Notes under the pieces: generated by a model
What the model saw: the letters and a program-made list of their open reading frames with translations, nothing else
What the model was told of the DNA's origin: nothing
Database searches by the model: none
In this document: piece after piece, positions 1-9,686 of the stretch
Layout of the letters: each line of letters begins with the position of its first letter
How positions within the stretch are numbered: the first letter of the stretch is position 1
From: CAYNJG01 sp965216885
GTDB taxonomy: Bacteria > Planctomycetota > Planctomycetia > Pirellulales > Pirellulaceae
Assembly: GCA_965216885.1 (NCBI GenBank)
Contig: OZ244208.1
Location: 1,054,001 to 1,118,000, forward strand
Reading direction: 5' to 3'
Length of the DNA stretch: 64,000 nt
Translations under genes and position numbers: made by a program

Positions 1-1
1 A

Positions 2-1642
2 ACGGGTGCTTACGATCGTGAGGATCAGAATTCGCATCGATATTTGTCGGACGAAATACGCCAGTTGAAGGGCATGGCCAGTATCGCTCCCACCATCTTT
101 CTGTCGGTTGCTGCATTCCTGTTGAACGTTGTCCTTTCCCGGCTGGTGAAAACCCAACGCGAGCAGATTGCGGCGCTAAAAGCGTTTGGCTATTCCAAGT
201 GGGAGGTAGGTTTTCACTATCTGAAGCTCATCCTTGTGGTCGTCGTGATTGGAACTTTCCTCGGTACGCTGATGGGGGCATGGTTCGGACGCAATCTGAC
301 GTCACTCTATACACAGTTTTACAAGTTCCCCCTGTTCGAATACACGCTGCCGTGGTCCGTCGTCGTCGCAGCCGCCACGATCAGTTTTTTGTCGGCCGTC
401 GTTGGCGTTCAGGCGTCCGTACGCACGGCCGTTTCGCTGCCTCCCGCCGAGGCGATGCGCCCCGAGCCACCTGCGAGTTACCGACCGACGCTAATGGAAC
501 GCACGGGGCTTGGCGTATTACTTTCACCGGCGGGCCGGATGGTGATGCGTAACCTTGAACGGCGACCGTTGAAGGCAGCCATGTCGACGCTGGGAATTGC
601 CATGGCGGTCGCGGTGTTGATTCTGGGTAGCTTTACCCTCGACGCCTTGAACTATCTGATTGATTTTCAGTTCCGCGTCGCCCAGCGTCAGGACGTGATG
701 GTCACTTTCATTGAACCGATCGTCGGCGGCGTCAAACGTGAGATTCAAAAACTGCCGGGCGTGATGCAAGCCGACTTCTTTCGTAGCGTGCCAACGCGAC
801 TGCGACACGGGCACCATGATCGACGCGTCGCCGTGATGGGCATGGACGGTCAGAGCGACATGTTCCGGCTGATCGATGAAGACAAACGCCAGGTCGAATT
901 GCCCGATGACGGGCTGATGTTGAACACAAAACTCGCAGAACTCCTGGACGCCAGGCTGGGCGACGAGGTTACGATCGAAGTTCTGGAAGGGCAACGCGGC
1001 AAGTATCGCGTGCCCGTTACGGCGATGGTCACGGAACTCGGTGGTTTGAATGCTTACATGCACGCGTCGGCCCTGCACCGTCTGCTGCAGGAGGGACCGC
1101 ATGTTTCGGGAGCTTTCCTGAAAGTGGAAGCCGACAAGTCTGATCAGTTGTATCGCCAATTGAAAGAGACACCTCGCGTTGCGGGAGTGAGCGTCAAATC
1201 GGCAGCGGTGGAAAGTTTCAACGATACGATCGCCAACAACCTCGGCAAGATTCGCTCGTTCAACGTTTTCTTCGCCACGATCATTGCTGTCGGAGTCGTT
1301 TACAACAGTGCCCGCATTTCGTTATCCGAACGCAGTCGCGAACTGGCGACGCTGCGGGTGATTGGTTTTTCGAAGGCCGAAGTGAGCACAATCCTGCTGG
1401 GCGAACTGGGAGTGCTGACGATTGCCGCGATACCGCTGGGAATGGTGATCGGCTACTTCCTTGCCTGGTGGGTCTCGCTGGGGCTGGACACGGAGATCTA
1501 TCGCATTCCGCTGGTCGTGAATCCCGCCACCTACGCGATGGCGGCCTGTGTGGTGATTGTTGCGGCGGTCGGATCCGGGCTGATTGTACGACGTAGCCTT
1601 GGCGACCTGGATCTGGTGGCCGTTTTGAAAACACGAGAGTGA
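2..1642 (+). CDS. ABC transporter permease, FtsX/MacB-like (5' end outside window)
   Basis: Inner-membrane permease of an ABC transporter. The reading frame is open to the window edge, so the N-terminus is missing; the first possible internal start is a TTG at 44. Visible order: a first FtsX domain with hydrophobic segments near residues 20-40, 65-90 and 105-130 (counted from 44), the linker containing RRPLKAAMSTLGIAMAVAVL, a MacB-like periplasmic domain (about 215-400), then a second FtsX domain with three membrane segments ending at LAVLKTRE. This duplicated FtsX layout is typical of MacB/LolC-type export permeases. The next gene, 54 bp on, is an HlyD-type adaptor, so the two probably form an export system whose ATPase gene lies upstream of the window. 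Substrate unknown. Confidence 0.9.
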   Translation, partial: TGAYDREDQNSHRYLSDEIRQLKGMASIAPTIFLSVAAFLLNVVLSRLVKTQREQIAALKAFGYSKWEVGFHYLKLILVVVVIGTFLGTLMGAWFGRNLTSLYTQFYKFPLFEYTLPWSVVVAAATISFLSAVVGVQASVRTAVSLPPAEAMRPEPPASYRPTLMERTGLGVLLSPAGRMVMRNLERRPLKAAMSTLGIAMAVAVLILGSFTLDALNYLIDFQFRVAQRQDVMVTFIEPIVGGVKREIQKLPGVMQADFFRSVPTRLRHGHHDRRVAVMGMDGQSDMFRLIDEDKRQVELPDDGLMLNTKLAELLDARLGDEVTIEVLEGQRGKYRVPVTAMVTELGGLNAYMHASALHRLLQEGPHVSGAFLKVEADKSDQLYRQLKETPRVAGVSVKSAAVESFNDTIANNLGKIRSFNVFFATIIAVGVVYNSARISLSERSRELATLRVIGFSKAEVSTILLGELGVLTIAAIPLGMVIGYFLAWWVSLGLDTEIYRIPLVVNPATYAMAACVVIVAAVGSGLIVRRSLGDLDLVAVLKTRE

Positions 1643-1696
1643 CAACCGGCAGCTTGCGTTTTGCATGTCGCCAAACGATTTCAGAGATTCAAACCC

Positions 1697-2902
1697 ATGA
1701 AAATCATTCGTCGTCTACTTCTGATACTACTGGGAATTGGCGTCGCGTTCGCGATCTGGTACGCCATGCAACCGCAACCGGCTCGTGTTGACGTGGCTAC
1801 CGTGACACGCGGCGAGCTGAAGGTCACGGTGGACGAAGACGGTAAGACTCGCATCAAGGAACGTTACGTCGTATCGGCTCCGCTCGCCGGGCGTTTGCTG
1901 CGTATCGACATGAACGCCGGTGATGAAGTGAAAGCCAGCGATTCGCGGATCGCGACGATTGAACCGAGCGACCCGCAGTTGCTGAATCCACGCGAACTCG
2001 CCGGCGCGGAAGCTCGTGAGAAAGCGGCCGAAGCGGCGCTCAAACGAGCCGATCCTGCGGTGGAATCCGCTCGCGCAGAGCTGAATTTTGCGGAAACGGA
2101 TCTGGCCAGAAAACGTGACCTGTTGAAGACGTCCGCCGTCTCGCAATCGATTTTCCAGGACGCGGACCGGCGATACCGGACGGCATCCGAGTCCTTTCGT
2201 TCGGCGACATTCGCGGCCGACATCGCCCGCTTCGAGCTTGAACAGGCTCGTGCGGCGCTGATGCCTTCGCGGCAGGAGGTGGACGGAGATCTGGCAGACT
2301 GGAAGTTCAAGATTGATGCCCCGATCAGCGGTCGAGTGCTCCGTGTGTTTCAGGAAAGCTCGGCCGTCGTCGCGCCCGGCACACCGCTGCTGGAAGTCGG
2401 TGATCCAACGGACCTTGAATTGGAAATTGACGTGCTGTCCAGCGACGCGGTGAAGATCGTCCCCGGACAGAATGTAAGTATTGAACACTGGGGTGGCGAG
2501 CAGCCGTTGCACGGACTGGTGCGCGTGGTCGAGCCTTCCGCGTTTACAAAGATCTCGGCATTGGGTGTGGAAGAACAGCGAGTCAACGTGATCATCGACA
2601 TTGTCGATCCCGTCGAATCCCGTCCCACGTTGGGTGACGGTTTTCGCGTCGAGGTTCGCATCGTCGTTTGGAACGGCAGCGACGTCTTGCAAGTGCCGGC
2701 CAGCGCACTGTTTCGCGAAGGCGACGACTGGCTGGTGTTTGCGCTACGCGATGGAGTGGCTGCAAAGCAGGTTCTTCAACTGGGACATCGCAACACGCTC
2801 TTCGCCGAAGTCGTGGAAGGACTAAGCGAAGGCGATACCGTGATCGTTCATCCCAGCGACGCGATCGCGGACGGAGCGGAAGTTGTTCCGCGGGGCATCT
2901 GA
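1697..2902 (+). CDS. HlyD-family periplasmic adaptor subunit
   Basis: Membrane-fusion (adaptor) protein that would link the permease upstream to the outer envelope. ATG 1697 is chosen because MKIIRRLLLILLGIGVAFAIWY forms a normal N-terminal anchor; an in-frame TTG at 1661 would only add residues ahead of it. Following the anchor are a lipoyl/biotinyl-like half (GRLLRIDMNAGDEVKA), an alpha-helical hairpin rich in Ala/Glu/Arg (about 85-190), the second lipoyl half (APISGRVLRVFQESSAVV) and beta-barrel domains to the C-terminus (VEGLSEGDTVIVHPSDAI). About 400 aa is usual for the family. Probably cotranscribed with the permease. Confidence 0.9.
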   Translation: MKIIRRLLLILLGIGVAFAIWYAMQPQPARVDVATVTRGELKVTVDEDGKTRIKERYVVSAPLAGRLLRIDMNAGDEVKASDSRIATIEPSDPQLLNPRELAGAEAREKAAEAALKRADPAVESARAELNFAETDLARKRDLLKTSAVSQSIFQDADRRYRTASESFRSATFAADIARFELEQARAALMPSRQEVDGDLADWKFKIDAPISGRVLRVFQESSAVVAPGTPLLEVGDPTDLELEIDVLSSDAVKIVPGQNVSIEHWGGEQPLHGLVRVVEPSAFTKISALGVEEQRVNVIIDIVDPVESRPTLGDGFRVEVRIVVWNGSDVLQVPASALFREGDDWLVFALRDGVAAKQVLQLGHRNTLFAEVVEGLSEGDTVIVHPSDAIADGAEVVPRGI

Positions 2903-3209
2903 TGCCCTCAGGAACCGCGTCCAACAGTACTCTCTTGGTAGGGACATTCCTGTCCGTCATCACCCGGCGCTTGATCGGTTAGATCTAAAGCGAGTGCCAT
3001 TCGTGGTGACCGGGATTTTCGCAAGACTGGCGGCTTGTTGCTCGCACGAACCAGAATCGCCAAATCTCGGTGGTTCGGTGTTGGCTAAGTCCTTCTGACA
3101 TCGGTCAAAACGACTACGTGTTCGAGGCGATTTTTCAGGCAGAAACAAGCTGTCTGGGTAAAAAACGGCGTAAATGGTTAAGGCGAGTGGCCCTTCTCGG
3201 TACTTGCCG

Positions 3210-3238
3210 TTGAACACCGTGTATTCTCCGCATATCCT
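3210..3238 (+). promoter_or_regulatory. Possible sigma-70-like promoter for ilvB
   Basis: TTGAAC (3210-3215) and TATCCT (3233-3238) are 17 bp apart and lie about 130 bp before the ilvB start. The match is moderate. The rest of the 469-bp gap 2903-3371 shows no convincing gene; small ORFs there have no recognisable protein. Confidence 0.3.
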
Positions 3239-3371
3239 TAACAGATTGCGCGTAAGCTGAGCGGGGCAAAGGTTTTGTAGGTTTTTCGCGAACCTTGCCG
3301 CCCTCAGCGTGACGAGAATTCAATTCTGACCCTATTCTGTCCTTTTAGTAGCTACTCGGAGATTCGTAATC

Positions 3372-5132
3372 GTGTCCATTTCAGAAAAGACGACGCAAGT
3401 CATGAACGGCGCTGACATCCTGGTGAAATCACTAGTGGATCACGGCGTGGAAGTCGTCTTTGCCTATCCGGGCGGAGCGAGCATGCCGATGCACCAGGCG
3501 CTGACTCGCTACAAGGACAAACTTCGTACCATCCTTCCACGTCACGAGCAGGGCGGTGCCTTTGCGGCTCAGGGTTATACACGCTCGACGGGCAAAGTCG
3601 GCGTTGTGTTCGCGACCAGTGGTCCGGGTGCCACGAACCTTGTAACGGCGATTGCCGATGCGAAGCTCGACAGTATCCCGATGATCGCCATTACCGGGCA
3701 GGTGCCAACACACTTCATCGGTAAGGATGCGTTTCAGGAAACGCCCGTCGTAGAAGTTTGCCGCGGCATTACCAAGCATCACTACCTGTGTACGGATATC
3801 GCCGATCTGCCTCGTATCGTTAAAGAGGCATTCCACATCGCGACGACCGGACGTCCCGGTCCCGTTCTGATTGACATGCCGAAAGACATGCAGCTGGGCA
3901 CGGAGGTTCCGGACTGGGACCAGGCCATGAACTTGCCCGGCTATCGCCTGGTACCGTTCCCGAAGGTGCGGCCAGAACAGGTCAAGCAGATCGCGGCGGC
4001 GATTAAGCTGGCCAAGCGTCCCATGATTTACGCCGGTGGTGGAATCATCGCGGCCGGTGCCAGTCAGGAACTGCGAACGCTTGTAGAAAAGACCGGCATT
4101 CCGATCACCATGACCGTGATGGGACTGGGTGCGTATCCCGGCGATGGTCCGCTGTCGATGGACATGCTGGGGATGCACGGTGCACCGTACGCGAACTGGG
4201 CCGTTCAGGAATGCGACCTGTTGATCGGACTGGGCGTTCGATTCGACGACCGCGTGACGGGCAAATTCGAAGCGTTTGCTCCCAAGGCCAAAGTCATTCA
4301 CGTCGATATCGACGCGTCGGAAATCAACAAGAACAAGGAAGCTCATCTGCCGATCGTCGGCGACGTGAAGAGTGCCCTTGAACAGCTCAACGATATCGTG
4401 GAAAAGCCGCAGATCGACGAGTGGGTAACGCAGTGCAACACCTGGAAGAAGGAACAGCCGTTCAAGTACGACCAGAACTTCGACGGCATTCTTCAACAGC
4501 ATGCCATTCACGAACTCTGGAAACTCTGTGCTGATCGAGACACCTACATCTCGGTGGGCGTAGGCCAGCACCAGATGTGGGCGGCTCAGTTCTACAAGTT
4601 TGCCGAACCACGACGTTGGTTCTCCAGTTCAGGACTGGGCACGATGGGTTTTGGTCTGCCGTGTGCCATGGGCGTTCAGGCAGCAAATCCAAATTCCCTG
4701 TCGATCGACATCGACGGCGACGGCAGCTTCCAGATGAACATTCAGGAACTGGCGACGTGCGTTTGCGAAAAGCTGCCCGTGAAGGTTCTGCTGCTGAACA
4801 ATCAGCACCTTGGCATGGTTTGCCAGTGGGAAGATCGCTTCATGAAGGGCAATCGAGCTCACACCTACCTCGGCCCGATCGATGATCTGGAAGCAACGGG
4901 CAAAGGTGACGGCGTCTTCGCGAAGGAGCGTTATCCCGACTTTGTGGGCATCGCCAAAGGCTACGGTTGCGGTGCAGCGACGGTCAGCAAGAAAGCGGAC
5001 CTCGTGGGTGCCCTTGAAGAGATGATCAACTACGACGGCTGCTATGTTCTGGACGTCGAGGTTCCGTATCAGGAACACGTTCTGCCGATGATTCCATCCG
5101 GCGGCACGGTCGACGACATGATCCTCGAGTAA
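3372..5132 (+). CDS. ilvB: Acetolactate synthase, large (catalytic) subunit
   Basis: TPP-dependent enzyme that condenses pyruvate with pyruvate or 2-oxobutyrate, the first common step of branched-chain amino-acid synthesis; cytosolic. The three domains are visible: N-terminal TPP-binding domain with the catalytic glutamate in LPRHEQGGAFAAQGY (about residue 58), a central domain (about 200-340), and the C-terminal TPP/Mg domain with GDGSFQMNIQELATC (about 452) and the LNNQHLGMVCQWEDRF segment typical of acetolactate synthases. Length (586 aa) is normal. Start GTG 3372; an alternative ATG at 3402 would remove ten residues. No ilvN regulatory subunit or ilvC follows, so it is an isolated copy here. 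Confidence 0.95.
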   Translation: MSISEKTTQVMNGADILVKSLVDHGVEVVFAYPGGASMPMHQALTRYKDKLRTILPRHEQGGAFAAQGYTRSTGKVGVVFATSGPGATNLVTAIADAKLDSIPMIAITGQVPTHFIGKDAFQETPVVEVCRGITKHHYLCTDIADLPRIVKEAFHIATTGRPGPVLIDMPKDMQLGTEVPDWDQAMNLPGYRLVPFPKVRPEQVKQIAAAIKLAKRPMIYAGGGIIAAGASQELRTLVEKTGIPITMTVMGLGAYPGDGPLSMDMLGMHGAPYANWAVQECDLLIGLGVRFDDRVTGKFEAFAPKAKVIHVDIDASEINKNKEAHLPIVGDVKSALEQLNDIVEKPQIDEWVTQCNTWKKEQPFKYDQNFDGILQQHAIHELWKLCADRDTYISVGVGQHQMWAAQFYKFAEPRRWFSSSGLGTMGFGLPCAMGVQAANPNSLSIDIDGDGSFQMNIQELATCVCEKLPVKVLLLNNQHLGMVCQWEDRFMKGNRAHTYLGPIDDLEATGKGDGVFAKERYPDFVGIAKGYGCGAATVSKKADLVGALEEMINYDGCYVLDVEVPYQEHVLPMIPSGGTVDDMILE

Positions 5133-5159
5133 ACCTCGTAACGAATATCGAAGCCTTTC

Positions 5160-5192
5160 ACAGGCCAGCACGCAGTTTGTTTGCTGGCCTGT
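5160..5192. terminator. Hairpin between convergent genes, possible terminator
   Basis: An 11-bp perfect inverted repeat (ACAGGCCAGCA / TGCTGGCCTGT) with an 11-nt loop lies 28 bp after the ilvB stop and 30 bp from the end of the convergent gene at 5223. No long T-run on either side, so it may be a bidirectional or Rho-assisted terminator. Confidence 0.5.
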
Positions 5193-5222
5193 TCTCGTTA
5201 GTGAGCCGTCGCGTTTGTCCGC

Positions 5223-6086
5223 TCAGTCAGTGGGGTCGTTCGCCCGGTTCTCCGCCCGGTTCTCCGCCCGGTTCTCCGCCCGGTTCTCCGCCCGGTTCTC
5301 CGCCCGGTTTTCTGCCCGCTTCTTGCGGCGGGATGGCCATCTGCTCGACGTTTGCCGTGCAGCCGCCAATGCCAGCCACGTTGTCACGGGTGACACCACC
5401 GCCCAAGCGCCCAGAAACCAGATGACGTCGGAGTCCATGACCTGGACTCCGCGGGCTATCGCGAACGCACCCGCAATCCAGAACGTCAGCATCAGAATTG
5501 CCTGGATGCTGAACTGCTCGGCTCGCTTCGTCACGAAGGCCAATAATTCGTCGCGATCAACTTCCGCTCGCCGCGCATGCCAGTACACCTGTGCCCGCAG
5601 TTCCTGATAACACCAATGCGCCGCGCAGAATTGCCCAATGATGTTCGCCAACAATGGACCCAATGCAAACGGTAGCCAGTTACCGCCAAAGCCACTAATC
5701 GCCATCGGCAGGAAACTGAACCACGCGACGACACTCGCCGCCGTGCAGGACTCGGCTGCAATCGTGATCACAAATCCAAGGCTGCGATTGATCGTGCTGA
5801 CCACGAAGATCGAAACGACGCCCAATGCCACGGCCGTGAAACCGCAAACCACGGAAGCAAAAATCGTCACGCAAACGAGCGTGAAGATTTCCACGAGTGT
5901 CGTCGGGATGGCGGGCGCAAAAGGAGCCAGCAGCATCAGGACCAATACCGGATAGACAAAACCAGCTGCCGCGAAACCGTTCAGCGCGAAGAACGTGGTA
6001 TCGTTTGCGACCGCAATCCTCAATCGTTGCAGTTGCGTTGGAGCCGCAGCGACACCGGTATCAATTGCCAGCTCCTCGCGGTCCAT
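5223..6086 (-). CDS. Hypothetical multi-pass membrane protein with tetrapeptide-repeat tail
   Basis: Family not recognised. About five to six hydrophobic segments are visible (around residues 42-65, 66-90, 92-110, 115-140, 195-215, 222-245). After the last one the protein ends in a basic, low-complexity tail: six AENR repeats encoded by a 12-bp tandem repeat, then ANDPTD. The ATG at 6086 lies two bases after the glmM stop, so the gene probably forms an operon with glmM. A link to cell-envelope synthesis is suggested only by that neighbour. Tail length may vary between strains because of the DNA repeat. Confidence 0.75.
   Translation of the reverse strand: MDREELAIDTGVAAAPTQLQRLRIAVANDTTFFALNGFAAAGFVYPVLVLMLLAPFAPAIPTTLVEIFTLVCVTIFASVVCGFTAVALGVVSIFVVSTINRSLGFVITIAAESCTAASVVAWFSFLPMAISGFGGNWLPFALGPLLANIIGQFCAAHWCYQELRAQVYWHARRAEVDRDELLAFVTKRAEQFSIQAILMLTFWIAGAFAIARGVQVMDSDVIWFLGAWAVVSPVTTWLALAAARQTSSRWPSRRKKRAENRAENRAENRAENRAENRAENRANDPTD
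5241..5312. repeat. 12-bp tandem repeat, about 6 copies
   Basis: Unit CGCCCGGTTCTC: five perfect copies and a sixth with one change. In frame on the minus strand it encodes the AENR repeats at the C-terminus of the membrane protein at 5223-6086. The unit is a multiple of three, so copy-number change would keep the frame. Confidence 0.95.
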
Positions 6087-6088
6087 GT

Positions 6089-7426
6089 CTACACGACCGT
6101 AGCCGCCTCATCGCAGAGTGCCCGGGCATCGTCCAGTGTCGAAGCTTCCGCAATCAGTCGCACGATCGGCTCGGTATTGCTCGCCCGAACGAGCAGCCAT
6201 TTGCCGGGGAAATCGAGTCGCAGTCCGTCCATGCGATTGCTTTCCGCCGAACTGAAGTGCGATTCCAGTTTGTCGAGTGCTCCGGCAACCGAGTCGGCCG
6301 GCATGGTGACCTTTGTCTTGTAGATTTCATAGCGTGGCAATTCTGCAGCCAGTTCGCTGACGGTCTTGTCGCGATCGGCCATCGCATTCAGAACCATCGC
6401 CATGCCCACAAAGCTGTCGCGCACGTAACCGATGCGAGGATCGATCGGCCCGCCGTTTCCTTCGCCGCCAAAGACCGCCTCGTTGACGATCATCACATCG
6501 GCAACGTTGGCTTCCCCAACCTTCGATCGATAGAACGGCACGCCGTACTTCTCGGCAAGGTCCTGCGACATGCGGCTGGTCGAACAATTCGTGACGACGG
6601 GGCCAGGCGAGTTGCGAAGGACGTGATCCATACAAATGGCGACGGTGTACTCCTCGCCAACGTAGTTTCCCTTTTCATCGATCAACGCCAGTCTGTCAGC
6701 ATCGGGATCCTGACAGAAACCTACTGCGACTTCCTTGCCACGGACTTCCGCAGCGACGCCTTCCAGGTTGGCAGCCGTCGGTTCGGGCGTATGCGCGAAC
6801 ATGCCGGTTGGCTCGGGCCCCATGGCAACGACTTCGCAACCGAGCGCCTCGAGCAATCGGACGCCCAGCAATCCACCGGCTCCGTGGTTGGAATCAATCA
6901 GGACGCGGAACTTCTTTGACTTGATCTTGTCCACGTCGACAATGTCCAGCACCCGTTGGAGGTGTTCCGCGTGCGGGTCTTCGTGAACTTCAACTTTACC
7001 CAGCTCAGAGTGCCCGACCCAGGCGACTTCCGGTTGTTGGTACTTCGCCAGCACACGCTCGCCGATTTCGCCAGGGACGACCCGACCCGCGCTGCCGAAC
7101 AGCTTCATGCCATTGTATTCCGGCGGATTGTGGCTGGCCGAAATCTGGATGCCGCCGGCCGCTTTGAGTTGTCGAATCAGGATTCCGGTCGTCGGAGTTG
7201 CCGCAACATCGGCATCAATCACCGTGCGACCCACCGCCTGGAGGCTCGATCGGATAACGTCCGCCAACATACGTCCCGTGGCTCGGCCATCACGCGTGAT
7301 GACAATGGGTCCGTCGCCCAATTCGGCTGCCAGAGCACACGCATACTTGCTCGCGACGGAGGGGGTGAGGGTTGTGCCCACAATACCGCGCAAGCCGGAG
7401 ACGCTGATAATCGGCTGATCTGCCAT
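6089..7426 (-). CDS. glmM: Phosphoglucosamine mutase (alpha-D-phosphohexomutase family)
   Basis: Predicted to interconvert glucosamine-6-phosphate and glucosamine-1-phosphate for UDP-GlcNAc synthesis. All four signatures are visible: phosphoserine loop SASHNPPEYNGMKLFG (about residues 92-107), Mg-binding loop QDPDADRLALID (about 235), sugar-binding GGEGNGGPI (about 320) and the C-terminal phosphate loop VRASNTEPIVRLI. Start taken at ATG 7426 (MADQPIISVSGLRG), the usual family N-terminus; a longer ORF extends to 7495 without support. About 445 aa is normal. A phosphomannomutase role cannot be excluded by sequence alone. Divergent from a second phosphohexomutase gene at 7586. Confidence 0.88.
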   Translation of the reverse strand: MADQPIISVSGLRGIVGTTLTPSVASKYACALAAELGDGPIVITRDGRATGRMLADVIRSSLQAVGRTVIDADVAATPTTGILIRQLKAAGGIQISASHNPPEYNGMKLFGSAGRVVPGEIGERVLAKYQQPEVAWVGHSELGKVEVHEDPHAEHLQRVLDIVDVDKIKSKKFRVLIDSNHGAGGLLGVRLLEALGCEVVAMGPEPTGMFAHTPEPTAANLEGVAAEVRGKEVAVGFCQDPDADRLALIDEKGNYVGEEYTVAICMDHVLRNSPGPVVTNCSTSRMSQDLAEKYGVPFYRSKVGEANVADVMIVNEAVFGGEGNGGPIDPRIGYVRDSFVGMAMVLNAMADRDKTVSELAAELPRYEIYKTKVTMPADSVAGALDKLESHFSSAESNRMDGLRLDFPGKWLLVRASNTEPIVRLIAEASTLDDARALCDEAATVV

Positions 7427-7585
7427 GAGATTCCTGAACCAACTGGGAAAACGAGATTCGAAGCCAGGCCGCTGCCCGATGCCGAACCATAACATACGCT
7501 TCGGAAAATGCCGAACAGCAACGGTTGATTCGAGGCTTTGGAAGGGCGTAGAATCCGGGCCACCCTTACGATCTCAGGAACGATT

Positions 7586-9406
7586 ATGTCCACCGCCCAG
7601 TTTGACCTCAATTCGACGCTCGAGAAACTCGCTGAAGCCACCGCCGCCGGCAAAATCACTGCTGGTGCCGAGGAGAATATTCGGACCTGGCTGACCGAGC
7701 CCCGGTACGCCTCCTATGCGGGCGACATTGCTGCTCACATTGCCGACGGTAAGTGGCAGAAGCTGGACGACGTGTTCTGGACGATCATCCCGTTTGGTAC
7801 TGGCGGTCGTCGCGGGACGATGTACCAGTTTGGCTCGAACGCCATTAACGAGCGTACGATTGGCGAGAGTGCGCAGGGTCTGGCAAACTACGTGAAGGAA
7901 AACGTCGACGGTCCGCATTCGTGCGCGATCGCTTTCGACACACGTCATCGGTCGACCGAGTTCGCGCGGCTGTGCGCGGGAGTGATGGTGGCCGCCGGAT
8001 TCAAGGTTTGGCTGCTGGATGAGATTCGCAGTACGCCCGAACTCTCGTTCCTCGTTCGCTACAAGGGTTGCAGTTGCGGCATCATGGTGACAGCCAGCCA
8101 CAATCCTCCCAGCGACAACGCGGTGAAGGCATATTGGTCGACGGGCGGTCAGCTTCTGCCGCCGCACGACAAGGGTGTGATTGATCGCGTGATGAACGTG
8201 GACGAAATTGAAGTCGCCGATTTCGATCAGGCGGTTGCCGATGGGAAAATCGTCTCCTGCAACGACGAAGTCGACGCGGCATTCATGGCGGCGCTGAAGG
8301 AGCTGGCGTTCCCCGGGCCTCGTGACGCAAAAATTATTTACTCGCCGTTGCACGGAGTCGGCGGGACGGCGGCTTACCCGGCGATGCAGCAGGACGGCTT
8401 CGAAGATGTCGAACTGTTCGCTCCGCACGCGAAGCCCGACGGTGATTTCCCTAACGTTCCCGGCAACGTTTCGAATCCCGAAAACGCTCCCGTCTTTGAC
8501 ATCATGATCGATCGTGGCAAAGAGATCGGCGCCGACCTTGCGATGGCGTCCGATCCGGATTGCGACCGAATTGGCTGTGCAGCACCGCTGACGACGGATA
8601 GTTCTGGCGAGTGGGCGACGATCAACGGAAACCAGATCGGTGCGTTGATCGGTGACTATGTTTTTTCAAAACACAAAGCGGCCGGGACACTGTCGGCGGA
8701 TCACTACATGGTGACCACGCTGGTTACGACCAAGCTGGTGGGCCGCATCGCCAAATCGTACGGCATGCAGGTTTACGACAACAATCTCGTTGGCTTCAAA
8801 TGGATTGGCGGGCTGATGGATGAGGTCGGGCCTGACAAGTTTGTTTACGGCACCGAAGAATCGCATGGCTATCTGGTTGGTCAACACGCTCGTGACAAAG
8901 ACGGTGCGGCGGCGGCGATGATGTTGGCCGAGTTGACGGCGGAATGCAAAGCCAATGGGCAGTCGCTCCATCAGCGTCTGGATGGCTTGTTCACCGAACA
9001 CGGCTACCACGCCGAACGTCTGGTAACGCAGCGAATGGAAGGTTCCGAAGGCATGGCATTGATGCAGAAACTGATGTCGCTCTTCCGCACCAATCCGCCT
9101 ACCGAGCTGGCCGGCCTGAAGGTCGCGGCGGTACGGGACTTCAAGGGCAACACGATCACGAAAGCCGGTGGCTCGCCCGAACCGCTGGAAGGCCCCACGG
9201 GCGACCTTGTGATCATGGACCTCGAGGCGGAAGGAAACTACGTCGCCGCGCGACCATCGGGAACCGAGCCCAAGGTGAAGTTTTACATGTTCACCTACCA
9301 GCCCGCCGGCGCGATCGAGTCGCTGGACAAGTCGAAGGCAGAGATGTCAGCTCGGCTGGATGCATTGGCTACGGACCTGGAGAAGTTCGCGGCAAGCGTC
9401 AGCTAG
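7586..9406 (+). CDS. Phospho-sugar mutase (phosphoglucomutase/phosphomannomutase type)
   Basis: A larger member of the alpha-D-phosphohexomutase family (606 aa), probably interconverting glucose-1- and glucose-6-phosphate or the mannose equivalents. Signatures: phosphoserine loop TASHNPPSDNAVKAYW (about residue 168), Mg loop ASDPDCDRIG (about 320), sugar-recognition GTEESHGYLVG (about 425) and phosphate loop ARPSGTEPKVKFYMF near the C-terminus. ATG 7586 was chosen over the upstream TTG because the conserved part begins after it. The extra length compared with GlmM fits the PgcA/PGM2-like subgroup. The 159-bp gap to glmM must hold both divergent promoters. Confidence 0.9.
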   Translation: MSTAQFDLNSTLEKLAEATAAGKITAGAEENIRTWLTEPRYASYAGDIAAHIADGKWQKLDDVFWTIIPFGTGGRRGTMYQFGSNAINERTIGESAQGLANYVKENVDGPHSCAIAFDTRHRSTEFARLCAGVMVAAGFKVWLLDEIRSTPELSFLVRYKGCSCGIMVTASHNPPSDNAVKAYWSTGGQLLPPHDKGVIDRVMNVDEIEVADFDQAVADGKIVSCNDEVDAAFMAALKELAFPGPRDAKIIYSPLHGVGGTAAYPAMQQDGFEDVELFAPHAKPDGDFPNVPGNVSNPENAPVFDIMIDRGKEIGADLAMASDPDCDRIGCAAPLTTDSSGEWATINGNQIGALIGDYVFSKHKAAGTLSADHYMVTTLVTTKLVGRIAKSYGMQVYDNNLVGFKWIGGLMDEVGPDKFVYGTEESHGYLVGQHARDKDGAAAAMMLAELTAECKANGQSLHQRLDGLFTEHGYHAERLVTQRMEGSEGMALMQKLMSLFRTNPPTELAGLKVAAVRDFKGNTITKAGGSPEPLEGPTGDLVIMDLEAEGNYVAARPSGTEPKVKFYMFTYQPAGAIESLDKSKAEMSARLDALATDLEKFAASVS

Positions 9407-9451
9407 TCGGAGATCGGTTGGCGGGGCGCGAGTCAGAACGCTTTGCCCCGC

Positions 9452-9526
9452 CTGTTCTTGGTTCGGCTGGACTTGGTTCGGCTGGACTTGGTTCAGCTGT
9501 TCTTGGTTCAGCTGTTCTTGGTTCGG
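9452..9526. repeat. 15-bp tandem repeat, 5 copies, non-coding
   Basis: Five 15-bp units of the form CTGKWCTTGGTTCRG stand in tandem after the stop of the phospho-sugar mutase. They lie outside any supported gene. Confidence 0.9.
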
Positions 9527-9584
9527 CTCGCGCGGCCTTGCTTAGGTTGACGGCGCGAGGTGAGTCACTGATGTCGTGCAACGT

Positions 9585-9664
9585 GTTAGTACCGCCCTTC
9601 AGGCGGCCCGGCCCGGCCCGGCAACGCGAGCCAAACAGACTTGCCGCCTTCAAGGCGGTACTAC
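9585..9664. repeat. REP-like inverted repeat pair between convergent genes
   Basis: GTTAGTACCGCCCTTCAGGC (from 9585) and its near reverse complement ending GGCGGTACTAC (9643-9664) flank a short G+C-rich stretch with three GGCCC repeats. Each arm is itself a small palindrome (CCGCCTT..AAGGCGG). The layout resembles REP/BIME elements placed between convergent genes; it may also terminate transcription. Confidence 0.7.
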
Positions 9665-9686
9665 GAGCGAACCATACGCTGTGCAG

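Noticed and set aside
5241..5312. CRISPR array
   Set aside because: The repeats here, and at 9452-9526, are direct tandem units without spacers, and no cas genes occur in the window.
5223..5607. Plus-strand ORFs rich in ARFS or PGSP repeats
   Set aside because: They are frame shadows of the 12-bp repeat; the minus-strand frame continues into a coherent membrane protein.
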